From: Candidatus Gallimonas intestinigallinarum | GTDB lineage: Bacteria; Bacillota_A; Clostridia; Christensenellales; Borkfalkiaceae | Length of the DNA: 47,220 bases | NCBI GenBank assembly: GCA_019116405.1 | Contig: DXBS01000109.1 | Location: 1 to 47,220, forward strand | Direction of reading: 5' to 3' | Shown here: positions 39,635 to 47,220 of the stretch, one piece after another | How the letters are laid out: every line of letters starts with the position of its first letter | Numbering within the stretch: the stretch's first letter is position 1 | Notes under the pieces: model-generated | Seen by the model: the letters and a program-made list of their open reading frames with translations, nothing else | Database searches by the model: none | Told to the model about the DNA's origin: nothing | Made by a program: the position numbers and the translations under genes

Positions 39635-41092
39635 TTAAAAATCAAGATCGGACTTCTCGACGAGCGACGTCTTGATGAGTCCCTCCTGAATAAGTTCTTC
39701 CTGACTGCGGAAGGCAAACTCCTCCGCGTAATCGACGGGCTCGCGCTCAATGGGCACCGTGTCCAGGCGCTCCATTAAAATGGCGACGAGCTGCAGCGCG
39801 CGCTTTAGAGCGGTCGCGCTCCTGACTTTGACCATCATCGGCGTCTTTTCGTACTGCTTGGTGTCCCCCACGGCGCGCTGATGATAGACGCTCGCAGGGT
39901 ATGCTGCGGGATCGAGATCGAGATAGAGGCATAGCGTCTTGCCGCGCACACTGATGCGCGCGACCGTCTCGCCCGCCATGAAGAAGCGGTCGTTGGACCA
40001 GTTGATCTGCGAATTCACGCCTGCATAGGACAGGAGCGCGTTTTTGAGCGCGAAGTAGCTCTCCTTGACCGCGTCCGCGCTCTCGATGATCTTGGCGCGG
40101 AAACTGCGCTTGTAACGCGTTACCATCTCCGCATCGGCCCCGTCGGCGGCGGCAATCTCCGCTTCGGGCAGCTCGGAATCGTCCTCGCTCTCCGAAGGCT
40201 CGGCGTCGGCTTCGCTCTCCGGCGTCTCCGCTTCGTCCGTTTGCTCAGACGCTTCTTCCTCGGGCTGCACTTCCGCTTCGGGCGTCTCTTCTGCGACAGG
40301 TTCCTGCTCTTCGGTCATCTCCTGCGCAACTTCCTGTACGGGAAGGCGGGCGGCGAGCAGCGCCGCGACGCGTTCCGCCAGGGCATCGTAATCGAGGGTC
40401 TCTGCCACGGCCTGCGCAATGCGCGTGATGCCCTGTTCGTCCACCGTGACGTCAAATTCATGCTCCATGACGGAAGCGACGCGTTCGGCAATGCGGTCAT
40501 AATCGACGGCGGGCACGCTGAGCGCCACCTTTTCGGCAAGCGCTTCCTCGCTCTGCACGGGCAGAGCGGCGACGACGCGCTCGGCAATGAGGTCGTAATC
40601 TGTCTCAGGCAGGGCGGCGGCGACATGTTCCGCGAGGTCGTCGTAATCGATCTTGTCCGCATTTTCCGCAGCCGCTTCCCCGTCTTTGCGCTCGGGGTGC
40701 TCCGCGCCGAGCAACTCTAAAAGTTCGTCGCGCAGATCGTCGATGCGGGCAGAGAGCTTTTCCTCCGTCTCGCGGATGGTATCGCCGAATACCTGCACGC
40801 TCGACTCCGCGCTGGCGCGCACCTGTTCGATGACAGATTCACGCAGCTTGGTAAATTCCTTGCGGTCAGACTCATAGATGGAGCTGTTCTGCTGGGCGAG
40901 GAACTTCACCTCGTTGAGAATGGCGTCCATCCCCTCGCGCAGGGTAGCGGCAAGCGACTCATAGACGGACATCTGCTGTGCGGCGCCCGCCTGCAATTCA
41001 CGGCCGAGCGACTGGCGCACTTCCTCAAGTTTTCCCGTCATGCCGCGATACATGCCTTCCATCACGACGCTTTCCCGCTTGATCTCTTCCAT
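39635..41092 (-). CDS. Repeat-rich cytoplasmic protein with conserved C-terminal domain
   Basis: A 485-aa protein. Residues 1-120 are predicted coiled coil. From about 150 to 260 a motif of the form DYDxLAERVAAALP occurs four to five times (DYDDLAEHV, DYDLIAERV, DYDRIAERV, DYDALAERV). An acidic low-complexity stretch follows, then a C-terminal domain (KRSFRAKIIESADAVKESYF...ISVRGKTLCLYLDLDPAAY) seen in other Clostridia proteins. ATG 41090-41092 follows GGAGGA. No function known; the repeats suggest a scaffold. Confidence 0.8.
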   Translation of the reverse strand: MEEIKRESVVMEGMYRGMTGKLEEVRQSLGRELQAGAAQQMSVYESLAATLREGMDAILNEVKFLAQQNSSIYESDRKEFTKLRESVIEQVRASAESSVQVFGDTIRETEEKLSARIDDLRDELLELLGAEHPERKDGEAAAENADKIDYDDLAEHVAAALPETDYDLIAERVVAALPVQSEEALAEKVALSVPAVDYDRIAERVASVMEHEFDVTVDEQGITRIAQAVAETLDYDALAERVAALLAARLPVQEVAQEMTEEQEPVAEETPEAEVQPEEEASEQTDEAETPESEADAEPSESEDDSELPEAEIAAADGADAEMVTRYKRSFRAKIIESADAVKESYFALKNALLSYAGVNSQINWSNDRFFMAGETVARISVRGKTLCLYLDLDPAAYPASVYHQRAVGDTKQYEKTPMMVKVRSATALKRALQLVAILMERLDTVPIEREPVDYAEEFAFRSQEELIQEGLIKTSLVEKSDLDF

Positions 41093-41263
41093 ACGCTCCT
41101 CCGTAACCATCCAATCTGCGCAATATATGCTGCCTTTCCCCTATTTTACACCAAAATACATGAAAAGTAAATACTTTGCCCCCGTTTTTTTCGGGAAAGC
41201 GCGAATTTTCCTTTTTCAAAATGCGGCAATCGGGATTGTCTATGATAAAAATTCCGCAAATAC

Positions 41264-41292
41264 TTGTCATCCGCGGGGAAACATCGTATAAT
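41264..41292 (+). promoter_or_regulatory. serC-serA promoter
   Basis: TTGTCA (41264-41269) and TATAAT (41287-41292) are 17 bp apart on the + strand, about 35 bp before serC. Confidence 0.8.
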
Positions 41293-41329
41293 GGACATAA
41301 TACATATCATTTGATGAGAGGTGAAAAGT

Positions 41330-42403
41330 ATGAGAGCATATAACTTTTCCGCAGGTCCCTCCACGCTCCCTCTGAGCGTGCTGGAGGAGGCGCAGCGCGA
41401 GTTTCTGGACTTTGCCGGCACGGGCATGTCGGTAACGGAGATCTCTCACCGCAACAAGGCGTTTGAAGCCATCGTCCTCGAGGGCGAGGCGCTGCTGCGC
41501 GAACTCATGCACATTCCCGACGACTATGCCGTCCTCTTTGTGCAGGGCGGCGCAAGCACGCAGTTTGCAGCAGTCCCCCTCAACCTCATGCACAAGGGGA
41601 AGGCGGACTACGTTGTGACGGGCAACTTCTCCAAGAAGGCATGGCAGGAGGGCAAGATCTACGGCGACGCGGCGTGCGTGGCGTCCAGCGAGGACAAGAC
41701 GTACACCTGTATCCCCGACGTCTCCGCGATCCCCTTCCGCGAGGACACCGACTATGTGCATATCTGCTCCAACAACACCATCTTCGGCACGCGCTACATC
41801 GAGTTCCCCGACGTCAAAGCGCCGCTCGTCGCGGATATGTCCTCGGAGATCCTCTCGCGCGAGGTCGACGTTTCCAAATTCGCCGTCATCTATGCGGGCG
41901 CGCAGAAGAACCTTGCGCCTGCGGGCGTGACCATCGTCATCGCAAAGCGCGACCTCATAGGGAACCCTCTGCCCATGTGCCCGACCATGCTCAAGTGGAA
42001 GGTACAGGACGAGAACAAGAGCCTGTACAACACGCCCCCGTGCTTCTCCATCTACATGGCGACGCTGGTGCTGCGCCACCTCAAAAAGCTGGGCGGCGTC
42101 AAGGAGATGAACGCCATCAACGAATACAAGGCGGGGCTTTTATACGACTTCATCGACAGCTCGTCCTTCTACACCAACAGAGTGGAAAAGAAGTACCGCT
42201 CCATCATGAACGTCCCCTTTGTGACGCCCAGCCCCGAACTGGATGCGCAGTTCGTCAAGGAGGCGGCGGCGAACGGACTTGTTTCCCTGAAGGGACACCG
42301 CCTCGTGGGCGGCATGCGCGCCTCCATCTACAACGCGATGCCCGTGGACGGCGTCAAGGCGCTCATCGAATTCATGAAGAAGTTTGAACGGGAGAACGCA
42401 TGA
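41330..42403 (+). CDS. serC: Phosphoserine aminotransferase
   Basis: A 357-aa PLP transaminase converting 3-phosphohydroxypyruvate and glutamate to phosphoserine. YNFSAGPSTLP is the family start. GGASTQFAAVPLNL and the PLP Lys in YAGAQKNLAPAG are present. ATG 41330-41332 follows GAGAGGTG; a GTG 9 bp earlier is less likely. The stop overlaps the serA start (ATGA). Confidence 0.96.
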   Translation: MRAYNFSAGPSTLPLSVLEEAQREFLDFAGTGMSVTEISHRNKAFEAIVLEGEALLRELMHIPDDYAVLFVQGGASTQFAAVPLNLMHKGKADYVVTGNFSKKAWQEGKIYGDAACVASSEDKTYTCIPDVSAIPFREDTDYVHICSNNTIFGTRYIEFPDVKAPLVADMSSEILSREVDVSKFAVIYAGAQKNLAPAGVTIVIAKRDLIGNPLPMCPTMLKWKVQDENKSLYNTPPCFSIYMATLVLRHLKKLGGVKEMNAINEYKAGLLYDFIDSSSFYTNRVEKKYRSIMNVPFVTPSPELDAQFVKEAAANGLVSLKGHRLVGGMRASIYNAMPVDGVKALIEFMKKFERENA

Positions 42404-43554
42404 TGAAGATCTTAAAACTCAACGCGATCAGCCCCGTCGCGGACAAGGCATTTGCGGGCTATGAATATTCGGACAGCGTCGAAAATCCCGACGGCATCAT
42501 CCTGCGCTCCTTCGCGATGCATGACTATCCCCTCGGCGACAACCTGCTGGCCGTGGCGCGTGCGGGCGCGGGCGTCAACAACATTCCTATCGACAAGTGT
42601 ACGGAAAAGGGCATCGTCGTCTTTAATACGCCGGGCGCGAACGCCAACGCCGTCAAGGAACTCGTCCTGTGCGAGCTGTTTCTGGGCGGCAGAAAGATTA
42701 TCGACGGCGCCAACTGGACGCAGACCCTGAAAGGGCAGGAGAATATCTCCAAACTCGTCGAAAAGGGCAAATCCAAGTTTGTCGGACAGGAGATCGCGGG
42801 CAAGACGCTGGGCGTCATCGGACTGGGCGCGATCGGCGCCATGGTCGCAAACGACGCACTGCGCCTCGGCATGGACGTCATCGGATATGACCCCTACCTC
42901 TCAGTGCGCAACGCCTGGATGATGGATAGGCGCGTGCAGTTCACGCCCGAGCTTTCCGACCTGTTCCGCAAGTCGGACTTCATCACTGTGCACGTCCCCC
43001 TCACGCCCGACACCAAGGGCATGTTCAACCGCGAGAGCCTTGCGCAGTGCAAGGACGGCGTGGTCGTCATCAATAACTCGCGCGGCGACCTCGTCGTGAG
43101 CGCGGACATGGTCGAAGCGGTCAAGGCGGGCAAGGTCTCGCGCTATATCACCGACTTCCCCGACGAGACGCTGCTGGGCGTGGAAAACATTCTCTGCGTG
43201 CCCCACCTCGGCGCGAGCACGCCCGAAGCAGAGGACAACTGTGCATACATGGCGGGCAATCAGCTCGTCGACTACCTGGAAAACGGCAATATCACCAACA
43301 GCGTGAACTTCCCCGCCGTGTCCATGCCCCGCTCAAGCAAGGCGCGGCTGTGTGTGCTGCACAAGAACGTCAAGGAGATCCTCTCCAAGATCCTCTCCAT
43401 TGTCGCCTCGCAGGGCATCAATGTGGCGCACATGCTCGACCAGAGCAAGGGCGACTATGCCTACCTCATCCTTGAGTTGGACGACGTCCCGGGAACCGCG
43501 AGCATCGACCTCATTCGCTCGATGCCCGATATCCTTCGCGTACGACTCATCTGA
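42400..43554 (+). CDS. serA: D-3-phosphoglycerate dehydrogenase
   Basis: A 384-aa NAD-dependent dehydrogenase, first step of serine synthesis. The NAD loop is GVIGLGAIGAMVANDAL. Catalytic Arg/Glu/His lie in NNSRGDLV, the FPDETLL segment and PHLGASTPEAEDN. A C-terminal ACT-like regulatory domain (VAHMLDQSKGDYAYLILELD) suggests serine feedback. With serC it forms a two-gene operon; serB is not in the window. Confidence 0.95.
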   Translation: MMKILKLNAISPVADKAFAGYEYSDSVENPDGIILRSFAMHDYPLGDNLLAVARAGAGVNNIPIDKCTEKGIVVFNTPGANANAVKELVLCELFLGGRKIIDGANWTQTLKGQENISKLVEKGKSKFVGQEIAGKTLGVIGLGAIGAMVANDALRLGMDVIGYDPYLSVRNAWMMDRRVQFTPELSDLFRKSDFITVHVPLTPDTKGMFNRESLAQCKDGVVVINNSRGDLVVSADMVEAVKAGKVSRYITDFPDETLLGVENILCVPHLGASTPEAEDNCAYMAGNQLVDYLENGNITNSVNFPAVSMPRSSKARLCVLHKNVKEILSKILSIVASQGINVAHMLDQSKGDYAYLILELDDVPGTASIDLIRSMPDILRVRLI

Positions 43555-43574
43555 TCTCCTTTTCTTTTTTCAAA

Positions 43575-43614
43575 GCAGCAGACCCGCCATCGACGGGTCT
43601 GTTGCCATTTTTTT
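43575..43614 (+). terminator. Terminator of serC-serA
   Basis: GCAGCAGACCCG (43575-43586) pairs with CGGGTCTGTTGC (43594-43605), one mismatch, followed by CATTTTTTT. Confidence 0.9.
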
Positions 43615-43694
43615 AGTACGTACCCCTATTTTTTGTACCATTTGACGCTGCCTTGTGGGTTTGGTCTGCGCGGCTGCGCACATGCGCAGCCAAA

Positions 43695-44513
43695 TTATTG
43701 ATCTTGCCGATTCGCGCGCCGCACAAAGACGCGGTGCTTGTTGAAGACGACGCCCGCGACAAAGCAGATCATCAGCCAGTACAGCCATAGCAAAAAGACG
43801 ATGACCAGCGAGAGCGCGCCATACAGGCGCTCGGGGTTGCTGAAGCGAAAGTAGACTGTGAACGCCGCGGACGCGACGAGCCATGCAAGCGCCGTGAGAA
43901 AGCTGCCGAGCGCAAGTTGTTTGCCCTGCTTCCGGCAGGGACGGACGTAGAGATTGAGCCCCCACGCCACCAGGAACCCAAGCGCCAGGATCGCGGCGTA
44001 CTCGAGAAGATACCCGAGCCAGGCGGGGAGCGGACGGGTCAGAAAGGCCAAGGCAATGAGCGCGGCGCCTGCGACGGCAAACGTCAGCATGAGCAGGAGC
44101 GTCAGCCCGATCGCCCCTAGGCGCACCTTCCAGCCGCGGCGGGGCCGTGCTTCCGAATAGATGATCTCGCCGCTCCGCCGAAGGTGATAGAAGAACGCCG
44201 AACTCGACCAGAGCGTCGTGGCAATGAGGAAGATGCTCGCGCCCGCCGTCGCCCCCTGTGCGTTGGTCTGCAAAAAGCCGAGAAAATCCCGCGCCCAGCC
44301 GAACAGCTCCAGTTCCAGAACCCGATCGAGAATGGCGGTGTTCCCGCCGAACAGGAGCGTGAGCCAAAAGACGAAGGGCACGAGCGACATGATGAGAAAA
44401 AAGACGAGCGTGCCCGCAACCGTCGTAGCGCGGTGCGCCGAAAACGCCCGCCACGCCGCGCGTCCCCACTGCCATCCGCGCACAAAAATGTTTTCCTTCC
44501 CCTCGCTGTTCAT
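43695..44513 (-). CDS. YihY/BrkB-family inner membrane protein
   Basis: A polytopic protein of about 272 aa with six hydrophobic segments (for example TVAGTLVFFLIMSLVPFVFW and SLVIVFLLWLYWLMICFVAG). ATTLWSSSAFFYHLRRSGEIIY is characteristic of YihY. Transport or envelope roles are proposed; none is proven. ATG 44511-44513 has a close AAGGAAG; a TTG start at 44546 would add 11 residues but lies directly on the preceding terminator. Confidence 0.88.
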   Translation of the reverse strand: MNSEGKENIFVRGWQWGRAAWRAFSAHRATTVAGTLVFFLIMSLVPFVFWLTLLFGGNTAILDRVLELELFGWARDFLGFLQTNAQGATAGASIFLIATTLWSSSAFFYHLRRSGEIIYSEARPRRGWKVRLGAIGLTLLLMLTFAVAGAALIALAFLTRPLPAWLGYLLEYAAILALGFLVAWGLNLYVRPCRKQGKQLALGSFLTALAWLVASAAFTVYFRFSNPERLYGALSLVIVFLLWLYWLMICFVAGVVFNKHRVFVRRANRQDQ

Positions 44514-44550
44514 CTTCCTTATTGTGCGCCAAAAATTCCAATTCAAGCAA

Positions 44551-44575
44551 AAAAGCGGGACACTGTCCCGCTTTT
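44551..44575 (-). terminator. Terminator of the slipin gene
   Basis: AAAAGCGGGAC pairs with GTCCCGCTTTT across 3 nt, followed by six T on the minus strand. Confidence 0.9.
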
Positions 44576-44589
44576 CACATTTCCGTTGC

Positions 44590-45693
44590 TTACTTTTTGC
44601 CGCCGGTCAGAAGCTGTACAAGCTGAGCAGGCAAGTCACCGCCGCTCAAATTGATGCTGCCCACCTTCTCGCAGATGCGCTCGACATATTCCCATTCCTT
44701 GAGTTTATAGAGCGTTTGGTTCTCGTCCATCAGGCGCGCCGTATTGAGCAGCGAGCGCGTGGATGCCACCTCTTCGCGGCGGGCAATGACGTTCGCCTGC
44801 GCGCGCTTTTCGGCGACAAGCACGGTGTTCATGATATCGCGGATCTCGCCGGGCAGAATGATATCCCTGACCGCCGCGCACCGGACGTCCAGATAAAGCT
44901 CTCTGCCCTTCTCCGCAATGACGTTCGTCAGATATTCCGTAAGCGCTTCCTTGTTTTCCAGGATCTCGTCGATGCGGTATTTGCCGACATATTCGCGAAG
45001 CGCAAGCTGGACGGCGGTATGCAGCTGCTTTTCATAGTCGCCCACTTCCTTCGCGAGACGCTCATAGTCGGCGATCTGATAATCGCAGACACAATTAATG
45101 CGCAGTGTGACCTTATCCGCCGTCAAAATTTCCTGACCGACGATCTCCTTCTGGACGAGGCAGGCGGGATAGCGTTCGGTCGTGACTTCCGTGCCGTTCT
45201 TCCAGAAATAGTACTTGCCCGCTTCCAGAAAGCGCACAAACTTACGGTCAAAGTAGAGCGCCGCACGCTCCCGCGCGCCAACCTCCACAACATCGCAATA
45301 GGGCGACAGCTGCTTCAGATAGCTCGGCAGGATGCTCGCGTCCATCTCAGGCGAGGTGACGTCGACCGCGCGGAATGTATGCTGAAAGCCTTCCTTCCAA
45401 AAGAAGAAGTGTCCCGACACCGTAAGAAGTTGACGAAATACGCCGTCCACGAAGTGCAACACATATTCGCCGTCATGCACATCGACGCGGACGGTCTGCG
45501 CCTGAAAATCCGCATCTTGTTCCAGGACGAACATAGGAACGCTTCGCGCGTTCACAACGGCAAGGTCGCCGACGTCGAGCAGTTCGATCGATCGCCCGCA
45601 AAAGGCATGGTACTTCCCCGCGCCCAGCAGGCGCACAAACTTTCCGTTCTTCGTGAGCACGCCCCTCTGATTTTCCTGAATGATGACCTTCAT
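44590..45693 (-). CDS. Slipin/stomatin-like SPFH protein
   Basis: A 367-aa protein. The C-terminal two thirds is an SPFH domain (LTADKVTLRINCVCDYQIAD...DIILPGEIRDIMNTVLVAEK followed by RREEVASTRSLLNTARLM, typical of slipins). The N-terminal part has two repeated ENQRGVL/GAGKYHAF-like beta modules (second copy FVRFLEAGKYYFWKNG), also seen in large bacterial slipins. No clear transmembrane helix is present. A membrane-quality-control role is inferred from the family. Confidence 0.85.
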   Translation of the reverse strand: MKVIIQENQRGVLTKNGKFVRLLGAGKYHAFCGRSIELLDVGDLAVVNARSVPMFVLEQDADFQAQTVRVDVHDGEYVLHFVDGVFRQLLTVSGHFFFWKEGFQHTFRAVDVTSPEMDASILPSYLKQLSPYCDVVEVGARERAALYFDRKFVRFLEAGKYYFWKNGTEVTTERYPACLVQKEIVGQEILTADKVTLRINCVCDYQIADYERLAKEVGDYEKQLHTAVQLALREYVGKYRIDEILENKEALTEYLTNVIAEKGRELYLDVRCAAVRDIILPGEIRDIMNTVLVAEKRAQANVIARREEVASTRSLLNTARLMDENQTLYKLKEWEYVERICEKVGSINLSGGDLPAQLVQLLTGGKK

Positions 45694-45910
45694 ATGACCC
45701 CCTTGACGCGAAACACCGCGGTACTTTCAAAAACGCCCGATGGAGCGCGGCGGACTTACGGTTGAGTGCACGGCTTCGCAAGCGGAACGATTGCGTCTGG
45801 CTTACGTCGTCATAGCACGGTATCCCCGTCAGCACAGGGCGCGCCACCCCACTTCGGCTGCCCGCCCGAAGGCGGGTGCCGCACGGACGCCGTTGGAGAA
45901 ATAACTCTTT
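45694..45910. other. Gap downstream of the tRNA-like RNA
   Basis: No gene. One stable hairpin, CCCGCC-TTCG-GGCGGG near 45860-45880, could end the upstream RNA although a T-tract is lacking. No promoter for the slipin gene is obvious, so the RNA transcript may run into it. Confidence 0.45.
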
Positions 45911-46162
45911 TTTGGATCACGCCCATATGAACATAACCCGAATGCGAATGCTTAGCAAGCATTTCCGTTAACCACTCCGGTCAACGAGAGATATCTCCCG
46001 TGTGGGAATCGAACCCACGAAATCATAATATATGAATGGTAAGTTCACATATTCGGAGGCTTTTTAGACGGCGGATGGACCTCCGCATCCGCATACGGAC
46101 GGCATACGCTTTGGGACACCCTCGCGCACCGCAGCGAAAGAATACGCCCGCTCTGTCCGTAC
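45911..46162 (-). ncRNA. Permuted tRNA-Ser(GCU)-like RNA
   Basis: On the minus strand the order is: T-arm 46018-46002 (GTGGG, loop TTCGATT, CCCAC); 3' acceptor strand ACGGGAG 46001-45995; ATAT; 5' acceptor strand CTCTCGT 45990-45984; TG; D-arm 45981-45965 with AGTGGTTAA; anticodon arm 45963-45947 with loop TTGCTAA (GCU). The two acceptor strands pair over 7 bp (one G-U), closed by the tetraloop, with no CCA. Flanking ATGTGAAC (46050-46043) pairs with GTTCATAT (45932-45925), closing the whole structure where a long variable arm would be. A roughly 140-nt leader precedes it. Confidence 0.65.
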
Positions 46163-46168
46163 ACAGAC

Positions 46169-46197
46169 AGTATATCATAACCACCGGCGACTGTCAA
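46169..46197 (-). promoter_or_regulatory. Strong promoter of the tRNA-like RNA
   Basis: TTGACA (46192-46197) and TATACT (46169-46174) are exactly 17 bp apart on the minus strand. No protein-coding frame follows, so it serves a non-coding RNA. Confidence 0.85.
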
Positions 46198-46453
46198 TCC
46201 TCTTGTCACAATTGGTTCTTATTTTGATCATGATCGAATTATTATTTCGATGATTATCAATATTAAATTAGCACAGAAAAAATCCCGCTTTTTCCACAGA
46301 AAAAGCACAAGGTATCGTCATAGTTTTCGCTCTCAATGCGCGCAGGCGGGAAAATTTTGAGCAAAACGATATAAAAGGCTTAACTCCCATTCGGCAGACC
46401 ATATTCGCCCGCCGCGCTTCTGCGCGGCGGGCGATCTGATATTCATAAACGGC
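46198..46453. other. Gap between tuf and the tRNA-like RNA
   Basis: No gene. 46405-46434 is a 13-bp GC hairpin (TCGCCCGCCGCGC, TTCT loop), a second structure after the tuf terminator. 46198-46300 is AT-rich, fitting upstream promoter DNA. Confidence 0.5.
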
Positions 46454-46483
46454 AAAAACCGCTGCACAAGTGCAGCGGTTTTT
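46454..46483 (-). terminator. tuf terminator
   Basis: AAAAACCGCTGCAC pairs with its complement across AA, with five T on the minus strand. It lies 14 bp past the tuf stop. Confidence 0.9.
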
Positions 46484-46496
46484 GATTTTCAAGAAT

Positions 46497-47220
46497 TTAC
46501 TTGACGATCTTGGAGACGACGCCGGAACCGACCGTTCTGCCGCCTTCACGAATCGCGAAGCGGAGACCTTCTTCGATTGCGACAGGCTTGATCAGCTCAA
46601 CCGTCATCGTGACGTGGTCGCCGGGCATGACCATCTCAACGCCTTCGGGCAGCTCGATGGAACCGGTGACGTCCGTCGTACGGATGAAGAACTGAGGACG
46701 ATAGTGGTTGAAGAATGCCGTGTGACGGCCGCCTTCTTCCTTGGTCAGAACGTAGACCTGCGCCTCGAAAACGGTAGCGGTGGGAACAGTGCCGGGCTTT
46801 GCGATGACCTGGCCCTTCTCAACGTCCGTTCTGTTGATACCACGGAGCAGCGCACCGACGTTATCGCCTGCCATAGCCTCATCAAGAGACTTGTGGAACA
46901 TTTCAAGACCAGTGATGGTCGTGGAACGAGGCTTGTCGATCAGACCGACGATCTCAGCGGGATCGCCGACGTGCGCAACGCCACGCTCAACTCTGCCCGT
47001 AGCAACGGTACCACGGCCGGAGATCGTGAAGACGTCCTCGACGGGAAGCAGGAAAGGCTTCTTGTCGTCGCGCTCGGGCGTAGGAATGTAGCTGTCGATG
47101 GTGTCCATGAGCTCGAGAATGCACTGGCACTCGGGAGCAGCAAGAACCTCCTCATTGGAGCAACCGCTGGTCGCCTTCTCAAGCGCCTTGAGTGCGGAAC
47201 CCTTGATGATCGGGATATCG
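46497..47220 (-). CDS. tuf: Elongation factor Tu (5' end outside window)
   Basis: The last 241 codons of EF-Tu, which delivers aminoacyl-tRNA to the ribosome. Visible are the end of the GTPase domain ([14 protein letters not shown]), domain II ([25 protein letters not shown]) and domain III ([12 protein letters not shown] ... [15 protein letters not shown]). Identity is unambiguous. The insertion [20 protein letters not shown] before domain II is usual in Clostridia. Confidence 0.97.
   Translation of the reverse strand, partial: DIPIIKGSALKALEKATSGCSNEEVLAAPECQCILELMDTIDSYIPTPERDDKKPFLLPVEDVFTISGRGTVATGRVERGVAHVGDPAEIVGLIDKPRSTTITGLEMFHKSLDEAMAGDNVGALLRGINRTDVEKGQVIAKPGTVPTATVFEAQVYVLTKEEGGRHTAFFNHYRPQFFIRTTDVTGSIELPEGVEMVMPGDHVTMTVELIKPVAIEEGLRFAIREGGRTVGSGVVSKIVK

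Noticed and set aside
45984..46018. Two ordinary tandem tRNAs, each partly lost
   Set aside because: No 5' half matching ACGGGAG exists upstream and no T-arm follows the anticodon arm downstream. The two acceptor strands pair with each other instead. It remains the main null model.
45911..46162. tmRNA or natural permuted group I intron around the tRNA-like RNA
   Set aside because: A complete anticodon arm is present, which tmRNA lacks, and no P7/GACUA-type group I core or tag-peptide frame could be found in the flanks.
1..47220. CRISPR arrays, insertion-sequence transposases and rRNA genes
   Set aside because: No regularly spaced repeats of CRISPR type, no transposase-like protein and no rRNA-like sequence were seen.

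Overview
The window reads as a chromosomal segment of a GC-rich, Gram-positive, probably endospore-forming Clostridia-type Bacillota. The signs are a Spo0A-like regulator at the left edge, RNase J, consensus sigma-A promoters (TTGACA/17/TATAAT), strong AGGAGG ribosome binding sites, BspA-type leucine-rich repeats and a flotillin/NfeD pair. No species can be named from the sequence alone. Nearly all genes lie on the minus strand.

Layout. 1-3.3 kb: a Spo0A-like protein whose receiver has lost its phosphoacceptor, with three palindromes at 21-bp spacing above its promoter; cysK; a BspA-like lipoprotein. 3.5-9 kb: a GNAT enzyme, a flotillin/NfeD membrane pair, a prepilin peptidase with a type IV prepilin, and two small anchored membrane proteins. 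9.5-13.5 kb: a DUF3737 beta-helix protein and a sugar isomerase-xylulokinase operon. 13.6-17.4 kb: a small frameshifted gene and an operon of redox genes (aldo/keto reductase, LysR regulator, cupin, two flavodoxin-like proteins). A 289-bp inverted-repeat element separates that operon from its promoter. 18.0-18.7 kb: a complete MntA/HepT toxin-antitoxin pair.

From 19.12 to 33.56 kb lies a 14.4-kb integrated element bounded by a 48-bp direct repeat of the 3' half of tRNA-Thr(CGU). It carries a tyrosine integrase, an Xre repressor with operators across a divergent promoter, and one long minus-strand gene train. That train encodes a signal-peptide/C-terminal-anchor protein, a 72-aa and a 27-aa membrane peptide, Ig-like anchored proteins, a Zot/pI-type ATPase and a replication initiator. 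It looks like a filamentous-phage (inovirus-like) prophage of a type I do not recognise. Inside it are a small RNA gene on the opposite strand and recurring paired CCCC/GGGG hairpins. Two or three older tRNA-3'-end scars lie to the left of the element.

33.6-47.2 kb is housekeeping: a lipid-kinase-like protein; a U32 protein, P-loop kinase and O-methyltransferase operon that resembles the tRNA wobble-uridine hydroxylation/methylation genes; TfoX-N; RNase J; a repeat-rich cytoplasmic protein; serC-serA; YihY; a slipin; and the end of tuf.

Downstream of tuf, behind its own near-perfect promoter, is the most unusual feature. It is a tRNA-Ser(GCU)-like RNA in permuted order: T-arm and 3' acceptor strand come first, then the 5' acceptor strand, D-arm and anticodon arm. 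The acceptor stem is closed by a tetraloop and has no CCA end.
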